From Mytilinidion resinicola (Eukaryota > Ascomycota > Dothideomycetes > Mytilinidiales > Mytilinidiaceae), in assembly GCF_010093595.1 (NCBI RefSeq), contig NW_022985439.1:2372789-2436788 (forward strand): a DNA stretch of 64,000 nucleotides, in the 5' to 3' direction. Positions 32,836-44,147 of this stretch are shown here, in pieces; within the stretch, counting starts at the first letter, position 1; every line of letters begins with the position of its first letter. Made by a program: the position numbers and the translations under genes. The notes beneath the pieces were generated by a model. It saw only the letters and a list, made by a program, of their open reading frames with translations, was not told where the DNA came from and searched no databases.

Positions 32836-33748
32836 TTTCGCAACGTATTACTGAAGGCTTTCGACTTTCGGGAGGGTTCCTCTTTGACTTGGTTTATCGA
32901 TAAAGAATCGAGCACATTACGTGGGGTCCGGGGAAGCAATGACGCTCCAGGCGGCCTAGCATATGCACAAACAACAAGCTTTGTTTTGCTCCGAAGATGG
33001 AGAATCTCACGAAAAATCGCACCATCACATGCTTTCTCCGTGGGAGAGTTGAGTTGGCCAATGACTGAAGCACGCATCGATGGATGGGTGCCAAGCCGGT
33101 CTCTTTGTGGACCATGGCGTGCTTCGGCGATCTGTTTGGCAATTCTAACCCAACATCGCATCACCCTCACCACCATGGGGTCTTATCAATTGCATCCACA
33201 AAACAACACCTTAGGAAATAGATCGTTGTCTCGTCGACGCCGCTCCATCATTTCAAGCCCTCTTATTTACCGCCGTCCATTTAAGCTTAATACGTTTTTT
33301 CACTGCATAATCACCTCATCCCTGCTCATCACCACTGATGCTGCTTTTTCTCATCGTGAAACCCTATTTGAGATACCCATTCAAGCCTTATTCGGGCCCA
33401 AGGCCCTGGAGCCCGAACCATTCCCGTCGTCGAGGGTCTAGATCTTCAGATACCGCGAACATGGCCTCGGAGAGAGCAAAGGCCTGGGCGTTGATCGGGC
33501 GTACTCCATCTACAGGGCCCCGTGGCATGTCCGAACCTTGTACACGCTATCAGCCTGATAGTGGAACGAGGCTACATGAGGTGCTTGGGAATTTTCTGAT
33601 CGGCAGCAAAGGTCCCGAAAGAGCGGATATATATCTTACTTCCGACCCCACCCCATCATTTACCTCCACGTCTCGAGCATTCGCCAGACACTTTCAACGC
33701 GTTCCTATCCCCTCGTGATTTTGGCTGCACTGTATCACGATCACGAAC
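32836..33748. other. divergent promoter region
   Basis: About 910 bases between the divergent FMN monooxygenase and symporter genes. Open frames here have no recognisable features. It likely holds control sites for both genes. Confidence 0.5.
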
Positions 33749-36143
33749 ATGCTAGACACTCGCGATGAAGCCGTGGTTGCGGTTCCCCCTCCACTGTCCC
33801 AGGCCGTTGGGTACATCGTGGTCGTAGTCATAGGGCTTGTGATTGCTTTTAGTAAGACAATCGTTGTTCGAGAACCGCAGAATGCTGACGCTTTCTAGCC
33901 ATGGTCTTTGTCACGCGTATATTGAAGCGTACTGTAGGCGAAGATAATGAGAAGACGGAAATGTACGTTAACTTCTGAATTTTTGATTAAGCTCTTGCTA
34001 ATAGTACCTTTAGGTTCATGACGGCCAATCGTAGTGTGAAGACAGGCTTGACGGCTTCTGCTGTAGTCTCTGTGCGTTTATACGTTCTACCGGTCTTTAG
34101 TGTTTTATTCTAATTATTCGCTAGTCATGGCTTTGGAGTACCGCTATGTTGGGGTCCTCACTCGTCGGATACGTCAATGGTGTTGCTGGTCCATTCTGGT
34201 TCGCAGCCGGATGCAGCCCCATGATCGTTTTCTTCGCAGTGCTAGGGATATCCTGCAAAAGAAAGATTCCAGAAGCTCATACCCTTTTGGAAATTGTGCG
34301 GATACGTTATGGAAAAACCGCTCATGTCGTCTTCATGTTTCTATGCTTAGTAAATAACCTATTCGCCTGCGCTAATATGCTGCTCGGAGCTTCTGCTGCT
34401 ATCACAGCCATGTAAGTTGAGTAGGCTCACTTAGGGCCAACTCCCCGCTAAACTCCCCAGGACTGGTATGCATATCATTGCGGCAACGTTCCTCCTTCCA
34501 GTCGGAGTCGCGCTATACACCTTCGTCGGCGGAATCAAAGCCACTTTCCTGACAGATTACATACACACCTTTACTATTCTCATCATTCTATGCTATTTCT
34601 CAATCAAAGCCTTCACATTGGAGGAGGTCGGATCCCTTGACAATCTGTACAACCTTGTCAAGGCTGCCGGAGAACGCCATCCAGTCAGTGGCAACGAGCA
34701 TGGCTCGTACCTGACCATGACCTCGAAGGGAGGAATCCTTTTCGGCATCCTCCACATCTGTGCCAATTTCGGTTTGGTTATCATGGACACGAGCTTCTTC
34801 ATTAAAGCGTTCTCTGCGTCACCCAAGGCTGTGGTTCCTGGCTATGTCATTGGAGGTATTGCTTACTTCGCGATTCCATGGGGTATTGGTACTTTGGCGA
34901 GCTCTGTTGTGTTAGGGCTGGAGAATAACCCAATATTTCCAACATACCCACGAGTAAGTGAAGGCCGCACCATCTATAATTCACCAAGTAACACCTTCCA
35001 GGCCATCAGCAGCACCGAAATCAGTAACGGTCTTGTGCTGCCATACTTCGCGATCACAATCGCAGGCAAAGGGGGAGCTGCCGCAATTCTCATCGTCACA
35101 TTCATGGCCGTTACCTCGACACTATCTGCCCAAGTCATCGCCGTAAGCTCGATCATTAGCTTCGATATATACAGGACGTATATCAACCCCAAGGCCAGCG
35201 ACAAGGATGTTATTCGCTGGTCCCACTTTGGCGTCGTGTTCTTCGCCCTTTTTGCGTCAGGCTTCTCTACGATGCTGCACTATGTCGGCGTCGATCTAGG
35301 CTGGACACTATACATGGTACCTAACAAAAATCCTCGTCCCCTAGGGGTGTATCTATGCTGACATTATAATAGCTTGGAGTTATCACCTGCCCAGGCATCT
35401 TCCCAACCACCTTCACCATTCTCTGGCGGCGACAAAGCCGCTGGGCCGCCATCCTTTCTCCACTTCTGGGCATGGCCACCGGCTTCGCCGTCTGGCTCGG
35501 CTCTGCATACGCCCTTTACGGTAGCGTCACGATCGCGACCACTGGCCAAGTTCTCCCCTGCGTGTACGGCACTGTCGCTTCGGCCGCCTCGCCAATCCCG
35601 TACTCTCTCTTCATCACGCTTCTGAAACCAGAGTACTTCGACTGGGCCGATTTCCGCAAAGAGCGCCTCGCATTCGTCATCGATCACACATCCTCTACTT
35701 CAGCCGCCGACGCCGCTCTTGAAGAGGAGCTGGAGGCTCAGCACGTGAGCTCGCAGCCGCATCTCAAGCGCTGGGGTCGCATTGCGGCGATTTGGGCGGT
35801 GGCGACGTTCTTGGGGCATTGGGTTCTTTGGCCGCTGCCGATGTATGCGTCCAAGTATATTTTTGGGCAGAAGGTATGTTTCCCGTCAATACTTTGCGAC
35901 ATGTTAGATACTAACCATGCGTTGTAGTTTTATGCCGCTTGGGTCGTGATCTCTCTCATCTGGCTCTGGGGCACCTTGTTTATTGCAGGATTCTATCCTA
36001 TTATCGATGGGCGGCAACAATTGGCCGATGTGTTCCGTGCAGTCTTGAGCGGCAGGGGAAAGAGGCAAAACTCGGGCAGTTCGAGCGATGTGGATAGTGG
36101 TGTGGAGGTTGTAGGAGACGACAAAAGGGCGCAGAAGTCCTAG
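33749..36143 (+). CDS. solute:sodium symporter, DUR3/urea-permease-like
   Basis: Eight exons: 33749-33851, 33899-33962, 34014-34071, 34125-34411, 34461-34953, 35002-35316, 35373-35873, 35928-36143. They join in phase to 678 residues with about 15 membrane spans. Telltale DUR3-family text: TANRSVKTGLTASAVVSSWLWSTAM, AHTLLEIVRIRYGKTAHVVFMF, GMHIIAATFLLPVGVALYTFVGGIKATFLTDYIHT, and FMAVTSTLSAQVIAVSSIISFDIYRTY. It should import urea, polyamines or similar nitrogen compounds by cation symport at the plasma membrane. The C-terminal tail (about 640-678) is Ser/Asp-rich and could be a phosphorylation or sorting region. It is divergent from the FMN monooxygenase. The exact substrate is uncertain because fungi hold several DUR3 paralogues. 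Confidence 0.92.
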
Positions 36144-36640
36144 ATGAGAAAGGCTATTCGGTATATCGCAACATAGTTACTAGAGGGAATCTGGTATAGA
36201 CCGATCTATAGATCTTATTTTGGTGGCCGCTAGACTACGTTCACTACAGGTAGAAATAGCCGTCACACCGTTCGGATGAATGCAGACCGTGCTCACAGGG
36301 TCCAAAGATTGGTTTTGAGGCGAAAGCTCCACCTTTTCCTCACCCAATCAACCATCACATTTCTTATATTAACGAAGAGGAGACTAACTCAGGTACTGAG
36401 GCTCGATGGTCACAAACCACCAGCCTTATAGCCCTTTAGATAGGTTTCTTTCCCTAAACTCCGATTAGCGTTGCTTTTTCTCGGTTTTCTACCAATGACG
36501 ACATCGCCAAAGCTCACGACAAAAACTTCAGAAAATACCATCATCGCAAAGCATATCTCACCTCCAGAACACCTCTATTATTTCTTCGATCTCTCTTCAA
36601 CTTAAAGCTCTACATCATAAACCCCAACTCCTCCAAGAAA
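36144..36640. other. intergenic spacer
   Basis: About 500 bases: 3' flank of the symporter and promoter of the phosphatase. No gene seen. Confidence 0.4.
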
Positions 36641-37387
36641 ATGCCCAAAAAACTCATCCACCTCGTCCGCCACGGCGCCGGCGAGCACGACGAAACCCAC
36701 GACTACACAATCCACGACCCCCTCCTCACCGACCACGGCGCCTCCCAAGCCAGCGCACTGCGCGACCTCCTCACAACCCACGGCGTGTTCCCCTCGCTCG
36801 AGCTCGCCACCTCCTCGCCCCTGCGCCGCTGCATCCAGACCTCGCTCATCGCGTTCCAACCCTACCTCACATCCCACCCCTCTCTCCTTCTGCTCCCCCG
36901 CGCCCAAGAGTCCTCCGCCGAGCCCTCCAACACGGGCTCCTCGGTCCCCGCCATCCGCGCCTTCTTCCACGGCCAGCCCGTCGCGCTCGACTTCTCCATG
37001 TGCGAGCGGTACCCCGCGTTCAACTCCAAGACCGGGCTCTTCGCGCCCATGGGCCCGGCGCTGGAGGAGCGCGCGAAGGAGCTGCGGGCGTGGCTGAGGG
37101 CGCGCGAGGAGCGCGTGGTTGCGGTGGCGGCGCATGGGAACTTCTTGCATCATTTGACGGGCATGATTGATGCGGGGGGGAAGCAGGCGGGGGGTGATTG
37201 GGGGAATGCGGAGTGGAGGGTGTATGAGTTTGTGGAGGCGGAGGTGGAGGGGAATGGGGTTGCGGATGAGGAAGATAAGATTAGGGAGACGGAGTGGAGT
37301 TGGAGGAGGAGGCGGGCCGAGGGGCCGAGTTTGGTTGCTGGTGGTGATGGAGAGGGGGGTGTGGAAGGGGTGGAGAGGGGATGGTGA
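36641..37387 (+). CDS. histidine phosphatase (phosphoglycerate-mutase-like)
   Basis: Intronless frame of 248 residues. The phosphohistidine loop RHG is at residues 10-12 (IHLVRHGAGEH), followed by DPLLTDHGASQA, the second arginine in SSPLRRCIQTS, a glutamate-bearing CERYPAFNS region and the second catalytic histidine in VVAVAAHGNFLHHL. This is the two-histidine phosphatase fold used by sugar-phosphate phosphatases and by many uncharacterised fungal proteins. The last 60 residues are low-complexity and Gly/Glu/Arg-rich. It probably acts in the cytosol; substrate unknown. Confidence 0.9.
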   Translation: MPKKLIHLVRHGAGEHDETHDYTIHDPLLTDHGASQASALRDLLTTHGVFPSLELATSSPLRRCIQTSLIAFQPYLTSHPSLLLLPRAQESSAEPSNTGSSVPAIRAFFHGQPVALDFSMCERYPAFNSKTGLFAPMGPALEERAKELRAWLRAREERVVAVAAHGNFLHHLTGMIDAGGKQAGGDWGNAEWRVYEFVEAEVEGNGVADEEDKIRETEWSWRRRRAEGPSLVAGGDGEGGVEGVERGW

Positions 37388-38312
37388 TGGGGTTGAACGG
37401 TTGCGAGTCCCTGAAACATTTTCTTCCAGCCACGGCTTTCGGTTCACGGACGGTCTTCAGAAAGACATCGTCACATACCTCGTAATCCTCATGCTCGCAC
37501 TCAACCTGGCCTTGGCTTCTATCAGCTGAAATGGGCCGAGCACACACCCTGGCTCCAAAGTGCCATCCGTGGTGCTCGCTGGAACGTGGCGACGTCCGTT
37601 TCTATGCTCTCCATCACCCTTTACCTCGTCGGCGTCGAGATGTTGAAGCGGTTTGAAAGAAAGAAAAGGTGAATGACCAGAGGCTGGGCCCATATGTCTG
37701 GGCCTCTGCGTTATACATACCATCCTAGGATCTCTGGAGGACTTGCGTAATATCTCTCCAAGGTGTTCATGATTCCTCAGCGTCGTCCAGTTCCCTCTAC
37801 CCAGATCTAATCACATGACATTCACGTGACCATACCAAAGAATGGACCCCTAGGCTTTCAATAAGCCCTCGAAAATACTCCGATATCGCAAACAAAGAAC
37901 CTTTTCTAACCTAGCAGCCCCTTCGCACCCATCACCCCGAACGATCTCCACGAATATTCGTGCTTCTGCCCCCCATTACGTGCCCACAGGGATATCAAAC
38001 GCGATATTCGCCAATGCACGTGCCGAGCCAACCACCCACCTCCCCACCCGGCATGCTCGAACAAAGTATCCCTAGATAAGCCACGCCCCTGTGCGATTAC
38101 ATAGGCAGCCTTTGCGTGATTACGCCGAACAGCGCTACCGGAGGGGTACATTCATCGGCGGGCCGGAGATACGTCAGGGCGCGCGATTCTTCATAATCAC
38201 GACATGGGATCTGATCTACTTCGATAGTTTGGTTCTAGTCTTTGCAAGATTCCTCTAGTTTTCTTATTCTTTTTTCTTCCCTTCTGATGGCGGCTGTTAA
38301 AGATCGAGAAGT
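37388..38312. other. intergenic spacer
   Basis: About 925 bases between two plus-strand genes. Small frames on both strands show no family likeness. No repeat or RNA gene recognised. Confidence 0.45.
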
Positions 38313-39911
38313 ATGACCACGACCCCGTTCTTTGATATAACTTCCGACGGTCTCGACGAGCACTCGATCATGGGCGTTTGGAGCTGGATACGGCCATTGC
38401 AATCGAAAACGGGATCGAAAGCTGGCGAGACTTCTTCGAAGCAACACAGCCCAAAGCCAGCGGGCGCGATGACGAGGGAGCGGCATGATTCGAAGGTTCG
38501 AGGCTCGGACACCGACCTTGCGGACGGACTTGAGAAGACGAGCATATCGTCTCCGGAACCAGAACTCCCCTCGTCACAAACGATTCTCCTCCTCAACGAA
38601 GTCAAGACGCCGTATACCCTGACTCCAGACTACCCGATCCCAGTGCCTCAGAACGACGACGAGATATTGATAAGAACGCAAGTCATTGGCCTGAACCCAA
38701 TTGATTGGAAAGCACCGTACGTACACAATCCCAGATTACTCAACGTCTCCCGTCGTTCTTGCAAAACACCAAAATTCAATATACCGCTTCTGAATCTTAA
38801 CTCCTGACTAAATTTCAATCTCTAAACCCTCCACAGCGACTACAACTTCGGCATCCCCTCCCTCCCGCACATCTGCGGCCGCGACGCCGTCGGCATCGTC
38901 GTCCGCGCCCCCAAAACCACTACCACCACCCCCTCCCGGCCCCCCTCCCGCATAAAAGTCGGCGACACCGTCATCGCCACCTCGACCGACTACCGCAACA
39001 CGTCCAAATCCACCTTCCAGTCCTACATCCTCGCCTCGCTCTCCAACACGGCCCTGCTGCCGCCCTCCATCCCGCCCACCACGGGCGCCGCCCTCGGCGT
39101 CGCCTACGTGGCCGCCGTGCTCTCGCTGGGCATCTGCCTCGGCATCGACTTCTCCGCGCTGCCGCTCGCCAGCGCCGCCGCCAACGCCGCGGGCCCGCAC
39201 CTGCTCGCGATCGTGGCCAAGATCCCCGACGCGAAGCTGCCAGCCGACGTGATCGCCGAGTGCCGCAAGGCGCAGCAAGAAGACGGCGAGCACCAGTTCG
39301 CGTACGTGGAGCGGCAGCGCGGCGAGGTGGGCAAGGGCGACTGGATCGCGGTGTGGGGGTCGTCGACGACGGGGTTCCTGATCTCGCAGCTGGCGAAGCT
39401 GGCGGGGCTGCGGGTGCTGTTGGTCGTGGATCTGCATAAGCATGGTGCAAGGCTGCAGAGCCATGGCGCGGATATGCTGGTGGATGCACATGATCCGGGC
39501 AGGGCGGTGGCGGTGATGAGGGGCGTGGCGGGGGGGAGGTTGAGGTTTGGGGTGGATACGGTGGGGAAGGAGACGGCGGAGTATTTGGCAGATGCGCTGG
39601 CGGATGAGGAGGGTAAGGAGGGGAAGGGGAAGGAGGAGAGGCATCTCGTGGGTTTGACGGGGCTGCCGAAGGAGAGGAGGCCTGGGGTCGTGCATCATAC
39701 TGTGCCGATCAAGCTGTTTCATGAGGTTCCGGAGGTCGGGGAGGGGCTGATGAAGTGGTTGGAGGTGCTGCTTGCGGAGCGGCTGCTCAAGCCGCCGGAG
39801 ATAGAGGTGGTGGAGGGGGGGTTGGAGAGTGTGAATGGGGCGTTGGATCGCATGAGGAGAGGGGAGATTTCGGGGAAGAGGATGGTTGTGAAGTTCCCAG
39901 AGGAGTCGTAG
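38313..39911 (+). CDS. MDR-superfamily dehydrogenase/enoyl-reductase-like protein
   Basis: Two exons, 38313-38716 and 38837-39911, giving 492 residues from the first ATG (38370 is an alternative start). The first 85 residues are polar and probably disordered. The GroES-like half has YTLTPDYPIPVPQNDDEILIRTQVIGLNPIDWK, DYNFGIPSLPHICGRDAVGIVV and KVGDTVIA. The nucleotide half has GDWIAVWGSSTTGFLISQLAKLAGLRVLLVV, a modified form of the usual AxxGxxG loop, then HGADMLVDAHDP and RFGVDTVGKET. No structural zinc cysteine cluster is visible, which places it with zinc-independent quinone or enoyl reductases. Fungal relatives occur in secondary metabolism as trans-acting enoyl reductases, but no synthase gene lies in this window. 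Confidence 0.85.
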
Positions 39912-40025
39912 GCATGCTTTGCTGATTGGAAAATAGAGGTTCTTGCATTCTCGGTATTTAGTAATCCTAGACGGGTTGAGGAGACCCCAACCTTCAAGCC
40001 AAGATTAGCATCTTGGAACCTGGAC

Positions 40026-41748
40026 TCATGAGGTTCGAGTAACTACGGGCGGAAGTCGGACCTTCCCCTGCATCAATCGCCAGATCCATAGACCCAGGAC
40101 TAGGGCCACGTTGAGGCAACTGAACACCAACGAGCCGCCGAAGATGATGGAGTAGAATTTCCATGCTTCAGTCTGCGACATCTTTACCACGGTGACTACG
40201 ATGGCCCATGGAAGCATCCAAAGAAAGTTGGAGCCCAGTGACTGGTAGAGATACCATCTTGGCACTGTAGCCAGCAAAATTGCAGCGAGCTGGTAGTCGA
40301 TGGCGTAGAAAATGTAGCACCAGTCGATATTCTGCGGCGTTGTTAGCATCCTAAAGATTTACCCGAAGGTTGATATACATACACGCCACATCGTCCTCGT
40401 AATTCGAGCTACTTCGTCGGAATTTGAGAGGTAATACGCGAATTCTTTCATTCCCCAAAACGACAGAAATAAGCAGAGCGGTACTTCGACGGCGATCGAG
40501 AGGAGAGTGGAGACGATGGCTGGGCGAATGATTGCTAGAGAGCGTTAGGACGTGCAGATTCCAACTCCAAGGTCTCGACTTACTCTTTACGTCTTTCCAT
40601 GTCGCCGCAGGTTTACGCTCACCAGCCTCCTTCTGCTTTCGCCAATGTCCCCATCGATGCCCAATGAAGGTCAAGGTCGAATTCTGCAACGCCTGCACTG
40701 GCACCATGATAAGTCCCCATCGGATTGTATTGAATACTCCCCAAGCGGTAGCATAATCTTGCCCAAGTCCGATGATGGTGCTGACGATCCATAGATAGAG
40801 CGCATTTCGAATAGCCGACTCGGTGAAGGTGTACATGGCAGGTCGTGCGAGCACAATCAGGGCCTTGATGTTTGGACGCACTCGTTCCTCCGACTCTTCA
40901 TGCTGGCGTTGGATCCTAGTGGCGAGGTAGATGAAGTAACCAAGACCTACCAGAGCGGAAGTCATGTCGCAGGCTAGGCGAATGCCGGCTTGCATGAGGA
41001 TGGTAGGCTTGAAGGATCCAACGTGGAAGTTGGAAATGATGAGGAAGTCCAATACGATATTGCAGACCACGCCGATCAAGCTGATGACGAAAGGCACATC
41101 TGGTTTGTCCAGCGCTCGTGTGCACGAGGAGACGGCGACTTGGATAGCGGAAGAGAGCGCAACTGGTGCTGAGACGCGGACGTAGTTCAAGGACGATTGC
41201 CGGACTTCTCTGGGAACGAACGACGCAGCGAAGGACTCTGCAGCCGCTACGAAGACAATCGACATGATGAGGCCCATGAGGGTTTGGAAGACGACGAGGG
41301 TGTACGACAAGCTGATCCGGGATCGTAAAGAGCGATTGTCTTCATCGCCGATGATGAGCCACGCTGTTCGTGGAAGGCCTTCGTTCAGAACCTCTGCGAC
41401 GGTCGAAATGTACGTGTACACATCGGTAGTGACGACATGGCTAGCATCAAGGTTTGCGACCCAGAGTTTGCTAAGAGTTGAATACAGCGCCGGCAATAAG
41501 GCTGCGGCGAGATTCCATCCCAGCGAACCCCAGTATCTATCACAGTCAGCGATGGGCTGACGCCCGTGACATGATGAAGCGGATACTTACGTCTTGCGGC
41601 TCTGGTGCAACAGTCGATGCCGTTCGTCTGATTCGCTGTCGGTTTCCGCATCTTCGTCCCCATCAACGCGGCTATCCGAGACAACTGGTTCCGAATCCTT
41701 GCCCGGCAACATGCTGTACCAGTATCGCGAATTCCGTAGCCTTTTCAT
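40026..41748 (-). CDS. MATE-family multidrug/toxin extrusion transporter
   Basis: Four exons, right to left: 41748-41591, 41536-40584, 40534-40383, 40331-40026; 522 residues with about 12 membrane spans. An acidic cytosolic N-terminus (VSDSRVDGDEDAETDSESDE) leads into YWGSLGWNLAAALLPALYSTLSKLWVANLDASHVVTTDVYTYISTVAEVLNEGLPRTAW. That arrangement, together with the later VSAPVALSSAIQVAVSSCTRALDKPDVPFVISLIGVVCNIVLDF segment, is the MATE pattern. MATE proteins export organic cations or metabolites by proton or sodium antiport. Its 3' end faces the dehydrogenase gene only about 115 bases away. Family likeness is good; substrate unknown. Confidence 0.82.
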
Positions 41749-42332
41749 GTTGAGCTTCTGGGCTTCAGTGGTTTATATCTCAAAACTGTCTGCCCACTGC
41801 GAGAGCGGGGTTTGATAAGCCCGGTTGCAAGCGATGTACTGTTTGTGTAACCACAAGCGATGATGTAGTTGGCTGGCCGTTGCAAACGACCGAATGATCG
41901 TGTATTTGCTTTTGAAGTTGTCTGTACCTCAACGAATGAGGAGTAGCGAGAGCCTTGGCGTTAGTAACAGGAAATGCAATTGCAATCGAATGACGCAGGT
42001 GAGTGAGGTAGTTGCTAGCAAGTATATTACGCTTTGATATCGCTTTCAATACGAATTCATTACCAGCATCCCCCATGATTTCTGCCATGTCTGGATTCAC
42101 GTCGGCCTGCTCTCTTCCTTGAAATAACACTTAGGCCAGATGAGCGTGAAGAGCTATTTGATATTGTCCTCGGTAGACATTGTTGTCAGACAGACCTGCA
42201 GCTTGATCCGCATGCCATGGAAATGGGGACCGCGACTCTGAATGCACACAGGCTGTTTGTTTGCAGCAGCCGCCATTGGAAACCTATGGAGGCCATGGAA
42301 ATGTGAAGATCACCCTGAGCAAAACGTCCTCC
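41749..42332. other. intergenic spacer
   Basis: About 580 bases holding the MATE gene promoter and the 3' flank of BUD13. Nothing else seen. Confidence 0.4.
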
Positions 42333-43418
42333 TCACTCATCCATTTGCCATGCGTACTCCATCTTTGCCACATCCCCCTTGCGATTCCTCGCCTTGAACC
42401 ACTGCCCCTCAAACCCATTTGCTCGATCCACCCCATCCCACCTATGGCCAGGCCTGATTCCATACCGATTCGGGGGCGCCGCACCTTTATACAGCGGTCT
42501 TCCGGTCCTGCTCTTGCCACTCTTCTTGCTCTTCACGAATCCAGCCGCAGGGTCATTCCACCGATCCTGCTCCTTCAGCTCATCATTCAACTCCACATCA
42601 TCTATGCCCCTCGACAACTTCATATACTTCGCATCCTGCAAGTCTTTCTTCCGCTTCTCGGCGTCCAGCCGCTGTACGTCGCCCTTCGCGGCCTTCTCTG
42701 CCTCTAGTTTATCCTTTTCCGCTTTCTCGGCCGCCCGTCGCGCCTCCGCTCGCTTCATCGCCACATTTATGATCCGCCCGGACGCGTCACGGTATATCGT
42801 CTCTCCGGCTCCTATAGCGCCTGTCTCGCGCGCCACGTCGGCGGCTTTCGCTCTGTCCTCTTCTTGGCGCTTTTTCATGGCGGCCGCGACCTGCGCGGCT
42901 GTTTGTAGCCCAGCATGCGCGCCATTCTCCATCTTCAGGATGTTCTCTGTATCCAGCATCTCCGGGGCCTCGTCCTCGGCGGCTTCAGCGGCGGTCCGTG
43001 AGTCCGCTGCAGCGGCGATTATGGCGTCCGCGGCGGCGGCATTGTCGCGAGCAATTTGAGATTTCGTGGAAGGGGCAGCGGCGCCGACGGTTTTCCAGGT
43101 AGCGGAAGGTGTTGAGCTTATGGTGCTGCCGACTGTGGTAATTGTAGTTAGTACTAGTCGCACATTATCCTAGAGCTTTGGGGGATAAGTGCTGGGCAAG
43201 ATAAACAGGAAAAGAGAGAGAGTATACATACCAATCACGGGTGCCTCATCATCGCTTTGGTCGGCCCTTTTCTTCTCATTCCAGCCTGTGATGTCGTCGT
43301 CCGCAATAATGAGACCATTTTCGTCATGCTTGCCACCTTTGCGCTTGCGCTTCTTGCTCTTCTTGGCGGGCGCGTCGGCGGTGAGGTAGTTCTTTGCGAG
43401 GTAGTCAGCGAGAGACAT
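42333..43418 (-). CDS. BUD13: pre-mRNA-splicing factor BUD13 (CWC26)
   Basis: Two exons, 43418-43232 and 43132-42333, joining in phase to 328 residues. The N-terminal MSLADYLAKNYL is followed by a Lys/Arg-rich nuclear localisation run and the DDITGW motif. A long Ala/Glu/Lys helical middle contains GETIYRDASGRIINVAMKRAEARRAAEKAEK. The C-terminal signature of the family is intact: PLYKGAAPPNRYGIRPGHRWDGVDRANGFEGQWF. BUD13 is a subunit of the spliceosomal RES (retention and splicing) complex and aids splicing of selected introns in the nucleus. Length is normal for a fungal orthologue. Confidence 0.96.
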
Positions 43419-43616
43419 GATTGTGAGGAGTGGTGTTGATAATGAACGTTGCAAAGTGGTAGGTTCCGCCGAGATTCGAGATCTTGGCAAACCGTTAGAA
43501 GAGTGGCACGTGACTATTTAGATTACCTCACGCCCGCTTCAACTTCCATTCATCACCTCGATTTCACAGATCGCTTCCCTGCAACTCACGAACTGTCATA
43601 TCAGTGAACATGACTC

Positions 43617-43724
43617 GGCAGGTAAACGTGATTTAGCAGGTAAACGTGATTCATCAGGGGAATGTAATTCAGCAGGTGAACGTGATTTATCAAGTAAACG
43701 CGATTTAGCAGGTAAACATAGCTC
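43617..43724 (+). repeat. minisatellite, six 18-bp units
   Basis: Six consecutive units resembling AGCAGGTAAACGTGATTT cover 43617-43724. Units differ by one to five bases. They lie in the gap between BUD13 and the MFS gene. Confidence 0.9.
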
Positions 43725-43778
43725 CCCTCAATCTCCCCAGGTATATATTTCCAAAAATTCCTTGGCTCCCTCATAGCG

Positions 43779-43840
43779 CCATCGGTGCCCGTCCGGGGGC
43801 ACCACGTAAGTCGCCCCGATGGCTGGGTTGGAATCCAGCC
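43779..43840 (+). other. strong stem-loop block
   Basis: CCATCGG (43779-43785) pairs with CCGATGG (43816-43822), enclosing a TGCCC/GGGCA hairpin. A second hairpin, GGCTGG (43821-43826) with CCAGCC (43835-43840), follows around a GTTGGAAT loop. It may be a tRNA-like relic or an RNA structure; no full cloverleaf could be drawn. Confidence 0.4.
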
Positions 43841-44147
43841 TCTGGTGTAACACGACCTCCACACGACAAAGATGTAGTGCAGGGCTCGGCCCGACGAACT
43901 TTTGCTCCGTGATTCTTCTTTTTGGGGACCCCGTCGACAAGCCGGAGTTCGATTCGCAGCGAGGGGGGATTTATTTTTGCGATTTCTTCAAAAAAGATGA
44001 CTGGAGATGATGAAGAGCATCACCACTATCAAGAAAGAGGAGTATACTGTGGCCTTTCAAAGGCTGCGGGGATTTTCGTTGTATGAGGAGTTTATTGATA
44101 GAGGGGGGTTTGTATTCTTCAAGAAAGGCTGAATCGATATACGGTAC

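Noticed and set aside
36602..37447. 281-residue minus-strand frame opposite the histidine phosphatase
   Set aside because: Pro/His/Arg- and Gly/Val-rich complement of the phosphatase gene, whose catalytic motifs are clear on the plus strand.
43850..43975. Possible tRNA gene with a GTTCGATTC box
   Set aside because: The flanking bases do not form a T-stem and no acceptor or anticodon arm could be drawn.
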